The position numbers and the translations under genes were made by a program. 64,000 nucleotides of DNA from Paractinoplanes maris. GTDB taxonomy: Bacteria > Actinomycetota > Actinomycetes > Mycobacteriales > Micromonosporaceae. This document shows, in pieces, positions 32,902-43,416 of the stretch. The stretch covers positions 620,001 through 684,000 of the forward strand of contig NZ_JALPVL010000002.1 in assembly GCF_023544465.1 (NCBI RefSeq), given 5' to 3'. Positions within the stretch are counted from its first letter, which is position 1, and every line of letters begins with the position of its first letter. Under the pieces are notes generated by a model. The model searched no databases. It worked only from the letters and a program-made list of their open reading frames with translations, and was not told the origin of the DNA.

Positions 32902-34614
32902 GTGCGAATTGCGAATCATCGTCGGTCGGTCGCGGCGGGTGTGTTCACCGTCGCGGCGCTGACCGCACTGACGGCCTGTGGTGGGGGCTCACAAAAGACC
33001 ACCGACAACGCGGGTGGGAGCGGGGGCGGGAAGGGTGGCACCCTCCACCTGGTCAACCAGGCCACGTTCTCGCACCTGGACCCGCAGCGGATCTACCCGA
33101 ACCGCACCATGGCCTTCTCGGCTCGGACCTTCATCCGGACGTTGACGACATTCCAGGCCGGCACCGCCGATCTCGTGGCTGACGTGGCCACCGACACCGG
33201 CAAGGCCGGCGACGGTGCCAAGACCTGGACCTTCACGCTGAAGGACGGCGTGAAGTGGCAGGACGGCAAGGCCGTGACCTGCGAGGACTTCAAGTACGGC
33301 ATCTCGCGGACCTTCGCCACGGACACGATCACGGCCGGCCCGCTGTTCGCGATCGCGTACCTCGACATCCCCAGCAAGCCGGACGGGTCGTCGCAGTACG
33401 AGGGCCCGTACAAGAAGACCGGCCAGGAGCTGTACGACAAGGCCGTGCAGTGCACCGACGCCAAGACCATCGTCTTCCGCACCAAGCACCCGGTCGCTGA
33501 CCTCAACAACGTGCTGGCCCTTCCCGGCTACGGAGCCGTCCGCCAGGACCAGGACACCGGGGCGAAGTTCGACTTCACCCTGTTCTCGGACGGGCCCTAC
33601 ATGCTCGAGGGCACGTGGAACCCCCAGACCGGGGGCACGATGGTCCGCAACCCCCATTGGGACCCGTCCACGGACTCGGTCCGCAAGGCGCTGCCCGACA
33701 AGATCGTCGTCGAGCAGGGGGTGAACGCCCAGACCGTGTCGCAGCGGATGGTCTCCGACGGCGGCAACGACAAGTACGCGTACACCAACACCCGGCTCGA
33801 CCCTTCGGTCATTCCCCAGGTGCTGAGCAACCCGGCGCTCAAGAAGCGCTCGGTCAACGACGTCGGTGGCTTCGTCGACTACCTCTCGGTCAACGTCAAG
33901 CACATTCCCGACCTCAAGGTCCGGCAGGCGCTGGCCCTGGCCACCGACAAGACCACGTACCGGGTGGCGATGGGCGGCGACATCTACGGCGAGTACGCCA
34001 CCACCATCATGAGCAAGACCATCGCGGGCTGGAAGAACTTCAACATTCTCAACGCCCCGCCGGAGGGTGACATCGCCCGGGCGAAGGCCCTGCTCCAGGA
34101 GGCCGGGGCGCGCCAGCCCTACCCGATCACGTACGGGTACCAGCAGACGCCGGTGCAGGACAAGGTCGCCGCGGCGCTCCAGGCGTCGTGGGAGAAGGCC
34201 GGATTCAAGGTCACGCTCAAGCCGATGGGTGACAACTACTACGACGTCCTCGCCAACCCGACCCAGAACCCGGACGTCGCGTGGGTCAGCTGGGTCGCGG
34301 ACTGGCCGTCGGGCTCCACCGACATCCCGGCGCTGTTCGACTCCCGGGTCAACATCTCGGCGAACAACCTGGGCAACGACTTCAGCGAGCTGGCTGACCC
34401 CGAGGTGAACGCCAACATCGACAAGGCGTGGGCCATCGCCGACAAGGCACAGCAGGACAAGGCGTGGGGTGACCTGGACGAGCAGGTGGGCAAGACCGGA
34501 GCCGCGATCCCGCTGGTCTACCAGAAGTACTTCTACATGCAGGGGTCCGGCGTCAAGGGGATGAAGTACTTCTTCGGTGGCTTCCCCGACATCGCCGAGG
34601 TCTCGGTCCGGTAG
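32902..34614 (+). CDS. Peptide-binding lipoprotein (SBP family 5, DppA/OppA-type)
   Basis: A 570-residue extracellular solute-binding protein. The signal peptide ends in a lipobox (TALTAC, Cys26) followed by a Gly/Ser linker. The family 5 signature region includes TWTFTLKDGVKWQDGKAVT and the late part has VKHIPDLKVRQALALATDK. GTG 32902 is chosen because GGAG lies seven bases before it. It would deliver peptides to DppBCDF, encoded divergently. It starts a plus-strand operon with the S58 peptidase and racemase. Confidence 0.9.
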   Translation: MRIANHRRSVAAGVFTVAALTALTACGGGSQKTTDNAGGSGGGKGGTLHLVNQATFSHLDPQRIYPNRTMAFSARTFIRTLTTFQAGTADLVADVATDTGKAGDGAKTWTFTLKDGVKWQDGKAVTCEDFKYGISRTFATDTITAGPLFAIAYLDIPSKPDGSSQYEGPYKKTGQELYDKAVQCTDAKTIVFRTKHPVADLNNVLALPGYGAVRQDQDTGAKFDFTLFSDGPYMLEGTWNPQTGGTMVRNPHWDPSTDSVRKALPDKIVVEQGVNAQTVSQRMVSDGGNDKYAYTNTRLDPSVIPQVLSNPALKKRSVNDVGGFVDYLSVNVKHIPDLKVRQALALATDKTTYRVAMGGDIYGEYATTIMSKTIAGWKNFNILNAPPEGDIARAKALLQEAGARQPYPITYGYQQTPVQDKVAAALQASWEKAGFKVTLKPMGDNYYDVLANPTQNPDVAWVSWVADWPSGSTDIPALFDSRVNISANNLGNDFSELADPEVNANIDKAWAIADKAQQDKAWGDLDEQVGKTGAAIPLVYQKYFYMQGSGVKGMKYFFGGFPDIAEVSVR

Positions 34615-34738
34615 TCACGGGTCAGGCCGGATGGTCCCGGCCGGCGGTCGCCACGGGACCATCCGGCGGATCAGATCCGACAAAGGTCCGTTCGTACCGA
34701 TGCCGGCGCCCGACGCCGGCAAGGAGGGTCCACTTCGC

Positions 34739-35824
34739 ATGATTCTCGTCGAGTCCGGCGGTCGCCAGCACCCGGCAGCCGATTGGCGCCGGCTGATGGG
34801 GCCGGCTTGGAAATTCACGCCCGGAGCGGCAAACGGGATCACGGACGTGGCGGGAGTGACCGTGGGCCACTCCACGCTCTCCTTCCCCGAGCTGGGCACC
34901 TGCACGGGTGTCACGGTCGTCGACCCGTGTCGCGACGTGGTCCGCCACCCGGTACCCGCGGCGGTCCATGTCATCAACGGCTACGGCAAGTCGGTCGGTC
35001 TGATGCAGATCGAGGAGCTGGGCGAGCTCGAGTCGCCCATCGCGCTCACGGGCGTCTTCGGCGTACCCGACGTGCTCCGGTCGCTCGTGGGCCACCTGCT
35101 GGCCGAGGAGCCCGACCTCGGCAGCGAGGAGTCCGGGCGATCGGTCAACGCCGTGGTGATGGAGTGCAACGACAGCCGGATGAACGACCCGCGGGTAGCG
35201 GGGCCGGGCCCGGCGGAGGTCACCGAGGCCATCCGGGGAGCCGCCGGCGGGCCGGTGCCACAGGGCCCGGTGGGCGCCGGCGTCGGGATGAGCACTTTCG
35301 GCTTCGCCGGCGGGATCGGTACCGCGTCCCGGGTCCTGCCGCTCGACGGCGGAAGCCACCACATCGGGGCCCTGGTCCTCACGAACTTCGGCCGTCGCGA
35401 AGACCTGGTCATCGCCGGTCGGCCGGTCGGTCAGCTGCTGCCGGAGAACGTCACCGGGCCCAGCCTCGGCGGCTCCGTCATCGTCATCCTCGCCACCGAT
35501 CTGCCCACCAACTGCGCGCAGTTGAAACGGCTGGCGCGCCGGGCCCAGAACGGGCTCGCCCGCACCGGCTGCAGCACCTCCGGTTCCAGCGGCGAGGTGG
35601 TGCTCGCGTTCTCGACGGAGCGCGGGCCGGACCTGCCGAAGGAGACCCTCGACCTGGCATTCACCGCGGTCGCCGAGTGTGTCGAGGAGGCCGTGCTCAA
35701 CTCGCTGTTCCACAGTGTCCAGGTCCGTGGCCGCGCCGGTCGCTGCCGCGAGCCGTTCCCCGCCGGCCGGCTACCTGAGCTGCTCGGCGGGACCGGGCCG
35801 GCCATGGTCGACGGCGAGCGCTGA
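34739..35824 (+). CDS. S58-family aminopeptidase (DmpA/BapA-like)
   Basis: A 361-residue Ntn-like hydrolase of the DmpA family, which includes L-aminopeptidase/D-amidase and beta-peptide aminopeptidases. The N-terminal half carries GITDVAGVTVGHSTL and VVMECNDSRMND. The probable self-cleavage site is Gly245–Ser246 in SLGGSVIVILATDLP, making Ser246 the nucleophile, with GSSGEVVLAFS further on (Glu where DmpA has Asp). ATG 34739 follows AAGGAGGG. It may split D- or beta-amino-terminal peptides imported by the transporter. It overlaps the racemase start by one base. Confidence 0.87.
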   Translation: MILVESGGRQHPAADWRRLMGPAWKFTPGAANGITDVAGVTVGHSTLSFPELGTCTGVTVVDPCRDVVRHPVPAAVHVINGYGKSVGLMQIEELGELESPIALTGVFGVPDVLRSLVGHLLAEEPDLGSEESGRSVNAVVMECNDSRMNDPRVAGPGPAEVTEAIRGAAGGPVPQGPVGAGVGMSTFGFAGGIGTASRVLPLDGGSHHIGALVLTNFGRREDLVIAGRPVGQLLPENVTGPSLGGSVIVILATDLPTNCAQLKRLARRAQNGLARTGCSTSGSSGEVVLAFSTERGPDLPKETLDLAFTAVAECVEEAVLNSLFHSVQVRGRAGRCREPFPAGRLPELLGGTGPAMVDGER

Positions 35825-36600
35825 TGTCCGCCGGGGTGATCCGCTCCGGCGGCCGGCGCCACCCGGTGCTGGGAGTCCTGGGCGGGATGGGGCCGGCCGC
35901 GACGGCCGAGTTCCTGCGCCGCCTGATCGAGGCCACTCCGGCCGGCCGCGACCAGGACCATCTGCATGTCCTCGTCGACAACGACCCGTCCGTACCCGAC
36001 CGCACCGCAGCACTCCTCGGCCAGGGGCCCGACCCGACGCCGTATCTGGTCACCATGGCCCGGCGGCTGTCCGCCGCCGGCGCCGAGCTCCTGGTGATGC
36101 CCTGCAACACCGCCTCGGCCTTCGCGCCCGGCCTGGCCGCCGGCATCGCAGTACCGCTGCTGCGCTGGGACGCCGCCGTCGCGGCGGGTGTCACCGAGCA
36201 CCGCCCCGGGATCCGACGGTTGGGCCTGCTGGCCACGTCGGGAACGATCGCGTCGGGCTTCTACCGTCAGGTCTTCGCCCGCATCGAGGTCGAGGTGGTG
36301 GAACCGGAGGCGGTCCCGCAGGAGCGGGTGATGGAGCTGATCCGGGCGCGCAAGGGCGGCGTTCCCGGTCGCCGGCTGCTTACCGATCTCCACGACGCCG
36401 CGACCGACCTGCGCTCGGCGGGGGCGGAAGAGGTCCTCCTCGCCTGCACCGAACTCTCCGACATCGCGCAGGGCCCGGGCCCGCTCTGGCTGGACGCCAT
36501 GGACCTCGTCGTCGAACGGGTCCTTCAGGTCGCCGACGCGTGGGCAACCGGCGGGCGGCCACCGTTCTCAGCCGCGCCCGGCATCCTCACCGGCGAGTAA
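35824..36600 (+). CDS. Aspartate/glutamate racemase family protein
   Basis: A 258-residue racemase with the two catalytic cysteines in MPCNTASAF and LLACTELSDI and the N-terminal LGVLGGMGPAATAEF motif. This is the metal- and PLP-independent group of aspartate/glutamate racemases. With D-aminopeptidases nearby, conversion of released D-Asp or D-Glu into the L-form is the likely job. It is coupled to the S58 gene (TGATG) and its end overlaps the convergent regulator gene by 33 bp. Confidence 0.9.
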   Translation: MSAGVIRSGGRRHPVLGVLGGMGPAATAEFLRRLIEATPAGRDQDHLHVLVDNDPSVPDRTAALLGQGPDPTPYLVTMARRLSAAGAELLVMPCNTASAFAPGLAAGIAVPLLRWDAAVAAGVTEHRPGIRRLGLLATSGTIASGFYRQVFARIEVEVVEPEAVPQERVMELIRARKGGVPGRRLLTDLHDAATDLRSAGAEEVLLACTELSDIAQGPGPLWLDAMDLVVERVLQVADAWATGGRPPFSAAPGILTGE

Positions 36601-38115
36601 CCGCAGCTGGAGCCAGACCACCAGGCGGTCGTCGGGGTCGGCCAGGTCCAACCCGAGCAGCTCCTGGATCTTCTGCAGCCGGTACCGGACGGTGTTGGCG
36701 TGCACACCGCAGACGCTTGCGGCCTTCGCCGTGTCGCCGAGGGCGTCCAGGTACGCCCGCAGGGTGCTCACGTATGCCTGGCCGGAGGGTCGTTCCGACT
36801 CGAGCAGGCGGTGCAGCCGGGCGTCGTCGAGCAGCCGGAGCGCCTCTTTGCTCTCGGCCAGCCGGTGCAGCAGCACCTGACTGGCCAGGTCCGCGTAGGT
36901 CGCGATCCGCGGCAGGTCCGGCCGGCGTTGCAGGAGACTCAGCAGCTCATCGGCGGACCGCCGGGACCGCGGGATCTCCTCGACGCCCGGCACGACGGTA
37001 CCGACCGCCACGACCACGTCGGCCCGCAGACTCTGCCGCAGGTGCTCGACCACGCCCTGCAGAACCCGGTCCAGGTCGGTGGTGCGCTCACGGCCGAGGC
37101 CGAGGATGAGGTACAGCCGGCCGTCCTCCACCGTGATCGCATATTGCTGGCGGAAGGCGCTGAGGTAGACGCTCAAGGACGACCGCGCCCGGCCGGCCCA
37201 GTGGACGGAGTCCGCGCCCGGCTCCTGGGCTGGCACCAGCACCACTGCGACGCTCGAGCCCGCCCGCCGCGCCCAGTCGGCGTTCGAGGCGACCTCACCC
37301 GCCCCGCGCAGGAGCTGGCTCGCGTCCGACGCCGACGCCGATGCCGACAACGTCCGCCGCGTCCGTTCCTTCAAGATGTACAGCGAGGCCAGCTCGACGG
37401 AGTCGGCCAGCAGTTGCAGCGCGTCGGATGGGGCCTGACCGTCGACGTCGACGACCCACATGGAGCCCAGCAGCTCACCGCCGGCCCGGATGGCGACCGC
37501 GAGCCTGCCGTGCCGGTCGTTGAGCGGCGGGAAACGAACCGGACCGGGGCTGAGCGCCACCTCCCGGTAGGCCCGGTCGGTCTGGTCGGTGTGCGGAACC
37601 CGCCGCTGGAGGATGCCCCGCTGGCGTACCCAGTCGATCTCCTGGCCCTCGACCGTGGAGTACGCCAGGATGTTCTTGGCCTCGTCCTCCACCAGCACCG
37701 CGCCCCGCGCCGCGATCGCGACGACGTTCGCCAGATCGAACAGGTCCGACCCGGTGTCGACACCGGGCACCCGCACCCCGGAGGCCTGGATCGCGGCCCG
37801 CACCAGCGCGTGCACGTGCCCCCAGTCGACGTCGTGCGCGGACTCCAGCACCGAGACCTCGGCGAGGGGAAGGCCGTCGCTGACTCCGGCACGGAACACC
37901 ACCGCCGCGGCGTGCCGCTGCTCGGCCTCCGACAGCACCGCCCGAGCCGAGTCGCGGTCTCCCACCCCGATGGCCAGCACGAGGCAGCCGGGTCCGATCG
38001 CCGAGACGTCCGCCCAGTCGAAGAACCGGACGCCGGTCACGTCGACGTCCTCTCGGCCGACATGGTGGAGCCGCACGTTCTGACCGAGTTGTGCGACGAG
38101 GTCCGGTAACAACAC
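36568..38115 (-). CDS. PucR/CdaR-type transcriptional regulator
   Basis: A 515-residue regulator. The N-terminal PucR-like domain (1–130) starts LLPDLVAQLGQNVRLHHVGR; a GGDEF-like/GAF central part follows; the C-terminal helix-turn-helix (from about residue 455) contains LGDTAKAASVCGVHANTVRY and RLQKIQELLGLDL. Regulators of this class control purine, sugar-acid and amino-acid use. Its position at the end of the peptide island suggests it senses an imported peptide or released amino acid. GTG start; convergent with the racemase gene. Confidence 0.88.
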   Translation of the reverse strand: MLLPDLVAQLGQNVRLHHVGREDVDVTGVRFFDWADVSAIGPGCLVLAIGVGDRDSARAVLSEAEQRHAAAVVFRAGVSDGLPLAEVSVLESAHDVDWGHVHALVRAAIQASGVRVPGVDTGSDLFDLANVVAIAARGAVLVEDEAKNILAYSTVEGQEIDWVRQRGILQRRVPHTDQTDRAYREVALSPGPVRFPPLNDRHGRLAVAIRAGGELLGSMWVVDVDGQAPSDALQLLADSVELASLYILKERTRRTLSASASASDASQLLRGAGEVASNADWARRAGSSVAVVLVPAQEPGADSVHWAGRARSSLSVYLSAFRQQYAITVEDGRLYLILGLGRERTTDLDRVLQGVVEHLRQSLRADVVVAVGTVVPGVEEIPRSRRSADELLSLLQRRPDLPRIATYADLASQVLLHRLAESKEALRLLDDARLHRLLESERPSGQAYVSTLRAYLDALGDTAKAASVCGVHANTVRYRLQKIQELLGLDLADPDDRLVVWLQLRLLAGEDAGRG

Positions 38116-38290
38116 GACGCGACCCCTTACCCGTGACCTGGGGACACCTGCGATGAGAGTAACCGCGCCCCGCCGACCATGATCCGCAATGTGTCACGTC
38201 TTCGCGGGAAATCCCCGGCGGGACGCAGCGACGTCCGACACAGTGCCCGCATCCGTCCGGGAAGCATTTCGGGGGCGATCGAACCAGAAG

Positions 38291-38330
38291 AGGCCCTGAC
38301 CAGCATGCCTGCTGATCAGGGCCTTCTTTT
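38291..38330. terminator. Strong hairpin terminator beside tRNA-Thr
   Basis: AGGCCCTGA-C-CAGCA (38291–38305) pairs with TGCTG-A-TCAGGGCCT (38310–38324), with one internal mismatch and a four-base loop. TCTTTT follows on the plus strand. On the minus strand it lies seven bases after the tRNA-Thr end and likely trims or terminates that transcript. Confidence 0.78.
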
Positions 38331-38331
38331 G

Positions 38332-38405
38332 AGCCGCCTGACGGAATCGAACCGTCGACCTACGCATTACGAGTGCGTCGCTCTAGCCGACTGAGCTAAG
38401 GCGGC
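38332..38405 (-). tRNA. tRNA-Thr, anticodon CGT
   Basis: A 74-nt cloverleaf on the minus strand. The acceptor stem is GCCGCCT/AGGCGGC, the D-arm contains AGCTCAGTCGG, the anticodon loop reads CTCGTAA giving anticodon CGT (reads ACG), and the T-arm is GTCGACGGTTCGATTCCGTC-type. CCA is not encoded. Confidence 0.95.
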
Positions 38406-38515
38406 AACGAGAAATCAGTGTACGGCACGCACCCCGGTTGCCTCAGCGGGGTTCCCCCCGGCCGGGTCGGAATCGGACAACGGTTCTGTCGGAGGGCGGG
38501 GCTAAGGTGCCTGGC

Positions 38516-40240
38516 GTGACCGTCGATCACCCGCAACCACCCCCCACGGGCCAGGTCGTGCCGCGCCGGCCCGCGAGCATGGATCCGCACGAGCTGGGCT
38601 TCACACCGCAGCGCCCGGTCGGCTGGCTCGCGCCGCTGCTGCTGCTCAGCACCGGTGTGCGCACGCTGCTGGCGATCCTCTTCGGGGCCTACCTCGACAA
38701 ACGCGAGCTGCAGAACGCTCTGGACGGCGACTGGTTCGACCACTCGCAGACCGAGGACGGCGAGCTCTGGCTCGACTACGTGGCCGACCTGGGCGACGGC
38801 TTCGACGCCACCTACTCGGTGGCCTACCTGCTGGCTCAACCCAGCCTCCAGCTGGGCGGCGCCACCCTTCCCCGCGGCCGGCTGCTGCTGATGGGTGGCG
38901 ATCAGGTCTATCCGCTGGCCAGCGGTGACGGCTACGAGAGCCGGATGAAGGGTCCCTACCGGGCCGCACTGCCCGAGCCGCCGGCCGGCTCGCCACCGCC
39001 GACGCTGTTCGCGCTGCCGGGCAACCACGACTGGTATGACGGGCTCACCGCGTTCCTCCGCCTCTTCGCGCGCCGCAAGGACGGCCACATCGGCGGTTGG
39101 AACACCGAGCAGCGCCGCTCCTACTACGCGGTCAAGCTGCCGGCCAACTGGTGGCTGTTCGCGATCGACGAGCAGTTCGGGGCCTACATCGACGACCCGC
39201 AGCTGGGCTATTTCGAGGAGGCCGCCCGGCATGTCGGTCCGGACGACCGCGTCATCCTGCTGACTCCCTCGCCGAAATGGGTCAAGTCGGTCGACAAGCC
39301 GGAAGAATACGACGCGATCGACTACTTCATCCGTAAGACGCTCGACCCCACCGGCGCGTCCACGCGGGTGCTCCTCTCCGGCGACCTGCACCACTACGCC
39401 CGCTACAGCGACCCCGAGCGCGAGCTGATCACCTGTGGTGGCGGCGGCGCTTACCTGCTGGGCACCCAACAGCTGCCGGACGAGCTGGTCGTCCCCCAGC
39501 CCGACACGCTCACCCGCAGTCGCAGCGCCAGCAAGCCGTACGCCTTCAAGGCCTCTTATCCCGACGCGGCCACCTCGAAGCGCATGGCCTGGGGTGTGTT
39601 CCACCGGGTCCCGACGCGCAACCCGGGCTTCGTCACGATGCTCGCCATCATCCACGTGCTGACCATGCTGGCCATGGCCGGCGCGGCCTCCGGCAACGCG
39701 AATATCGTCCAGCGGCTGTTCAGCATCCCGCTGACCGTCATGCTCGTGCTCATCCTGGCCGGGTCGGTGGCGTTCGCCCAGCCGCCCAAGGCCGACCGGC
39801 CCAAACACGCCCGCCACTGGATAGCCGGGCTGCTGCACGCCTTCGCCCACATCGGGCTGGCCGTCGGCGGCACCTGGCTGTGGTTGCAACTGCCGTTCCG
39901 CGACTGGGAGTGGCCGGGCCCGCTGATCGTGGCCGCGGTCGTCTACGGCCCGGTCATCGGCTTCGTGGCGACCCAGCTGACGGCGCTCTACCTTTTGATC
40001 GCGTCGACCGTCGACGTGAACGTCAACGAGCTCTACGCGGGCCAGGGCATCGAGGACGCGAAGAGCTTCCTGCGCATGCACATCGCGGCCGACGGCACCC
40101 TCACCATCCACCCGATCGGCATAGACAAGATCTGCCGCCACTGGACACCCGACCCCAGCGGCGCCGCCGACGCTTCCTGGCTGCTCCCCCGCGACCCCTT
40201 GACCCCGCACCGCATCGAGGACCCGATCACCATCCGCTGA
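38516..40240 (+). CDS. Membrane-associated metallophosphoesterase
   Basis: A 574-residue protein. After a short N-terminal part and one hydrophobic segment (residues about 38–60) it has calcineurin-like motifs LLLMGGDQVY, LPGNHDWYDG and LLSGDLHHYARY. Four further membrane spans occupy the last third (for example FVTMLAIIHVLTMLAMAGAA and LIVAAVVYGPVIGFVATQLT). The active site most likely faces the cytosol. The substrate is unknown. Three GTG/ATG starts are possible; 38516 is preferred because TAAGGT, a good -10 box, sits eight bases before it, suggesting a leaderless mRNA. Confidence 0.8.
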   Translation: MTVDHPQPPPTGQVVPRRPASMDPHELGFTPQRPVGWLAPLLLLSTGVRTLLAILFGAYLDKRELQNALDGDWFDHSQTEDGELWLDYVADLGDGFDATYSVAYLLAQPSLQLGGATLPRGRLLLMGGDQVYPLASGDGYESRMKGPYRAALPEPPAGSPPPTLFALPGNHDWYDGLTAFLRLFARRKDGHIGGWNTEQRRSYYAVKLPANWWLFAIDEQFGAYIDDPQLGYFEEAARHVGPDDRVILLTPSPKWVKSVDKPEEYDAIDYFIRKTLDPTGASTRVLLSGDLHHYARYSDPERELITCGGGGAYLLGTQQLPDELVVPQPDTLTRSRSASKPYAFKASYPDAATSKRMAWGVFHRVPTRNPGFVTMLAIIHVLTMLAMAGAASGNANIVQRLFSIPLTVMLVLILAGSVAFAQPPKADRPKHARHWIAGLLHAFAHIGLAVGGTWLWLQLPFRDWEWPGPLIVAAVVYGPVIGFVATQLTALYLLIASTVDVNVNELYAGQGIEDAKSFLRMHIAADGTLTIHPIGIDKICRHWTPDPSGAADASWLLPRDPLTPHRIEDPITIR

Positions 40241-40260
40241 CCGCCCCGGCTGCTGCCGGC

Positions 40261-40380
40261 GCCCGCTGCTGCCGGCGTGCCGCTACCGGCGCCCGCTGCT
40301 GCCGGCGTGCTGCCGGCGTCGGCTTCGACTGCTGCGGGCGTCACCTGCTGGCGACGTCGGCTTCGACTGCTGCGGGCGTC
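40261..40380. repeat. Imperfect GC-rich direct repeats in a convergent gap
   Basis: Two exact 20-bp copies start at 40261 and 40291 (GCCCGCTGCTGCCGGCGTGC), and two exact 26-bp copies lie at 40317–40342 and 40355–40380. The units are related to each other and rich in CTGCTGC and GGCGTC. This fills the gap between the phosphoesterase and ricT genes and has no coding potential I trust. Confidence 0.85.
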
Positions 40381-40387
40381 GGGTGCT

Positions 40388-41261
<874 letters not shown>

Positions 41262-41420
41262 GGCCTCCACCCTACGACGCCGGATAGCCCGCACCAAATG
41301 CCTGTTTTGGGCTACCCGCCGGGGTTGTCGCATAGATGTTTCGCAACCACGCAGATTGACCTTCGTTGGGCAGACCCGTAGACGCCGCTGCCCGCGGCAC
41401 CCCATCGGGAGGGAACTGCC

Positions 41421-43157
41421 ATGACGCCCGCCAGGTCGCTGGCCGCCAGTGTCGTCGCGCTCGGTTTCGCCGGCGCACTCACCGCACCGCAACCAGCCCT
41501 CGCAGCGCCGGCACCCTGCGAACAGGCCGAGAGCTTCGCCGGGCAGTCCGGCGCCGAGCTTCTGCGGATCCACCAGCTCGAAGTACGCACATCAACGATG
41601 AACCGGCCCCGGGTCAAGCAGGAGAACGGCGTGGCAGACGCCGCGCACCGGGTGCTGAGCAGCGGCGACGACTCGATCGTGCCCGATCCGGCGGACAGCG
41701 ACACGCCGAGCGAGGCCATCGGTCTGATCGGGACGGGGGTGCTCGGGTATCTCGGGGTACTGCCCAAATCCGCTGCGCCGAAGTCCGCACCGAAGACGAG
41801 CGGTAACGCCGACGTGGCGCCGGGCGGCGGGGACGGCTCGGCGGGCGGCGGGGGCGGTGAGCCGGTGGATGAGGAGCAGTCCGCGGAGGGCGGGGAGGGG
41901 CGGTCGACGGATACGGGGCGAGCCGGCGCGAACGGTGACGACTCCGGGAACGAGGGTGAAGCTGCCGCGACCACGACACCGGATCGGCGGGCGCCGGGCC
42001 GTGACGTGCGGACGGACACGGCTTCGCTGGCTGACGTCGGGCTGGGCGAGGCCCGTACGGCAATGATCGCGAATGCCCGGATCGCGTCGGCCGCCTATGC
42101 CCGGATGCTTGACGGTTACCCCAAGGTCAAGGCGTCGGCGACGCACGCCGCGATGGTGAAGCCGCTGATGCAGCAGGCGCCACCGACCAACGCCGACGCT
42201 TCGCGGCGCTCGACTCCGGCCGGGAAGGCGGGGCCGCTGCAGCTGGGTGACGGCAGGATGGGTACGCACGCCCGGTGGGACACGGGCATGGCGTGCGGCC
42301 GGGTCGCGGGTGAGACCGGCCGCGCCGAAGCCTCGTTGAACGGCGTGAGCCTGCTGGGCACCGGACGCGAGGCGCTGGTCCGCGTTCCCGAAACCATGAC
42401 GGGCCGGAGTTCGACGGCCCTGGACCACCGCGGCGACGAGCCCCGGACCGTCGCCCGGTCGACCGTCACGGCCGGGCGCATCGAGTTGGCCGGCGGCCAG
42501 GTTCACTTGCGGGTGCTCCAGGCTCCTGTCCTGGAGGCGGCGATGTCGGCCGACTCGGGTGGCCAGGTCAGCTACCGGCCGGCGGTCGTCGAGATCTCGG
42601 GCGACGGCATCGAGACAAAACGCCTGACCACAGCCGGGGAGCATGTCGACGTCTCGCTGAGCCCGCGGTACCGCGAGATGGAGTCGATGTCGCTGCGGAG
42701 CCTCACCGGGCTGGGCGACCTGCGCAAGGCCCAGCCGATGCCGATGCCGGAGGTTCCGGGCCTGCCTTCGGTGACCACGCCGGAGACGGAGTCGGTCCCG
42801 GCCGGCGGCGACGGGATCAACCTGCGGGTCGCGCTGGGCGACGTCCGCCACGCCATCCAGGGTCAGGCGATCGCGGCCCGGGCGTCAGCCGTCAAGATCT
42901 CGCTGTCGCAGGCGACGGCGTCGAAGGGCGATGGCTACGGTGCCGGGAGTGAGGTCTCGCTGACCATGTCGCTCGGTGTGCTCGAAGCTGCGGCGGTCTC
43001 GCCGGAAGCGGGTGAGATCAGTTCGTCCGGCGAGGGTGGCGGACTTCCGGTCACGGGTTCGAACGTGACGCGGGTTGCTCTGATCGGCGGCGTTCTTCTG
43101 CTGGTGGGTGCGGCGGCCGTCGTGCTGACGCGGCGCCGTCGCCGCTTCCGCTCCTGA
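41421..43157 (+). CDS. LPVTG-anchored secreted surface protein
   Basis: A 578-residue exported protein. The signal peptide ends around ALAAPAP (residue 30). A Gly/Ser/Glu-rich low-complexity region follows at about 125–185. The C-terminus is a classical sortase signal: LPVTG (542–546), a 19-residue hydrophobic stretch and RRRRRFRS. The central part has no known catalytic motif; several beta-strand-like segments (VTAGRIELAGGQVHLRVLQA) suggest a structural or adhesive protein. No sortase gene lies in the window. Confidence 0.85.
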   Translation: MTPARSLAASVVALGFAGALTAPQPALAAPAPCEQAESFAGQSGAELLRIHQLEVRTSTMNRPRVKQENGVADAAHRVLSSGDDSIVPDPADSDTPSEAIGLIGTGVLGYLGVLPKSAAPKSAPKTSGNADVAPGGGDGSAGGGGGEPVDEEQSAEGGEGRSTDTGRAGANGDDSGNEGEAAATTTPDRRAPGRDVRTDTASLADVGLGEARTAMIANARIASAAYARMLDGYPKVKASATHAAMVKPLMQQAPPTNADASRRSTPAGKAGPLQLGDGRMGTHARWDTGMACGRVAGETGRAEASLNGVSLLGTGREALVRVPETMTGRSSTALDHRGDEPRTVARSTVTAGRIELAGGQVHLRVLQAPVLEAAMSADSGGQVSYRPAVVEISGDGIETKRLTTAGEHVDVSLSPRYREMESMSLRSLTGLGDLRKAQPMPMPEVPGLPSVTTPETESVPAGGDGINLRVALGDVRHAIQGQAIAARASAVKISLSQATASKGDGYGAGSEVSLTMSLGVLEAAAVSPEAGEISSSGEGGGLPVTGSNVTRVALIGGVLLLVGAAAVVLTRRRRRFRS

Positions 43158-43181
43158 CGGTTCCCCTTCATGGTCGACCGG

Positions 43182-43204
43182 GCGGTTCCTCTCCGAGGAG
43201 CCGC
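43182..43204 (+). terminator. Hairpin 25 bp after the LPVTG gene
   Basis: GCGGTTCCTC pairs with GAGGAGCCGC over a three-base loop (one G-T pair). No U-tract. Placed just after the stop, it is a probable terminator for the surface-protein gene. Confidence 0.65.
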
Positions 43205-43416
43205 TCGGCGCGCGTTTCGCGTTCTGGCGCCGGCCGTGCCGATACCGGAACCGAGTCAGCCGGATGGAGACACATCGATCTCCTGATGGACGAACGACAG
43301 TGAACGGACGTCCCCTCCCGGTCCCCCGAGCGGACCAAAGCCGTCTCAACCCCGAGACAACCATCGATTCGTGGCGTTGAGTGGTCCCTACACCTGCGGG
43401 GGGTGCAGGAGGTCGC

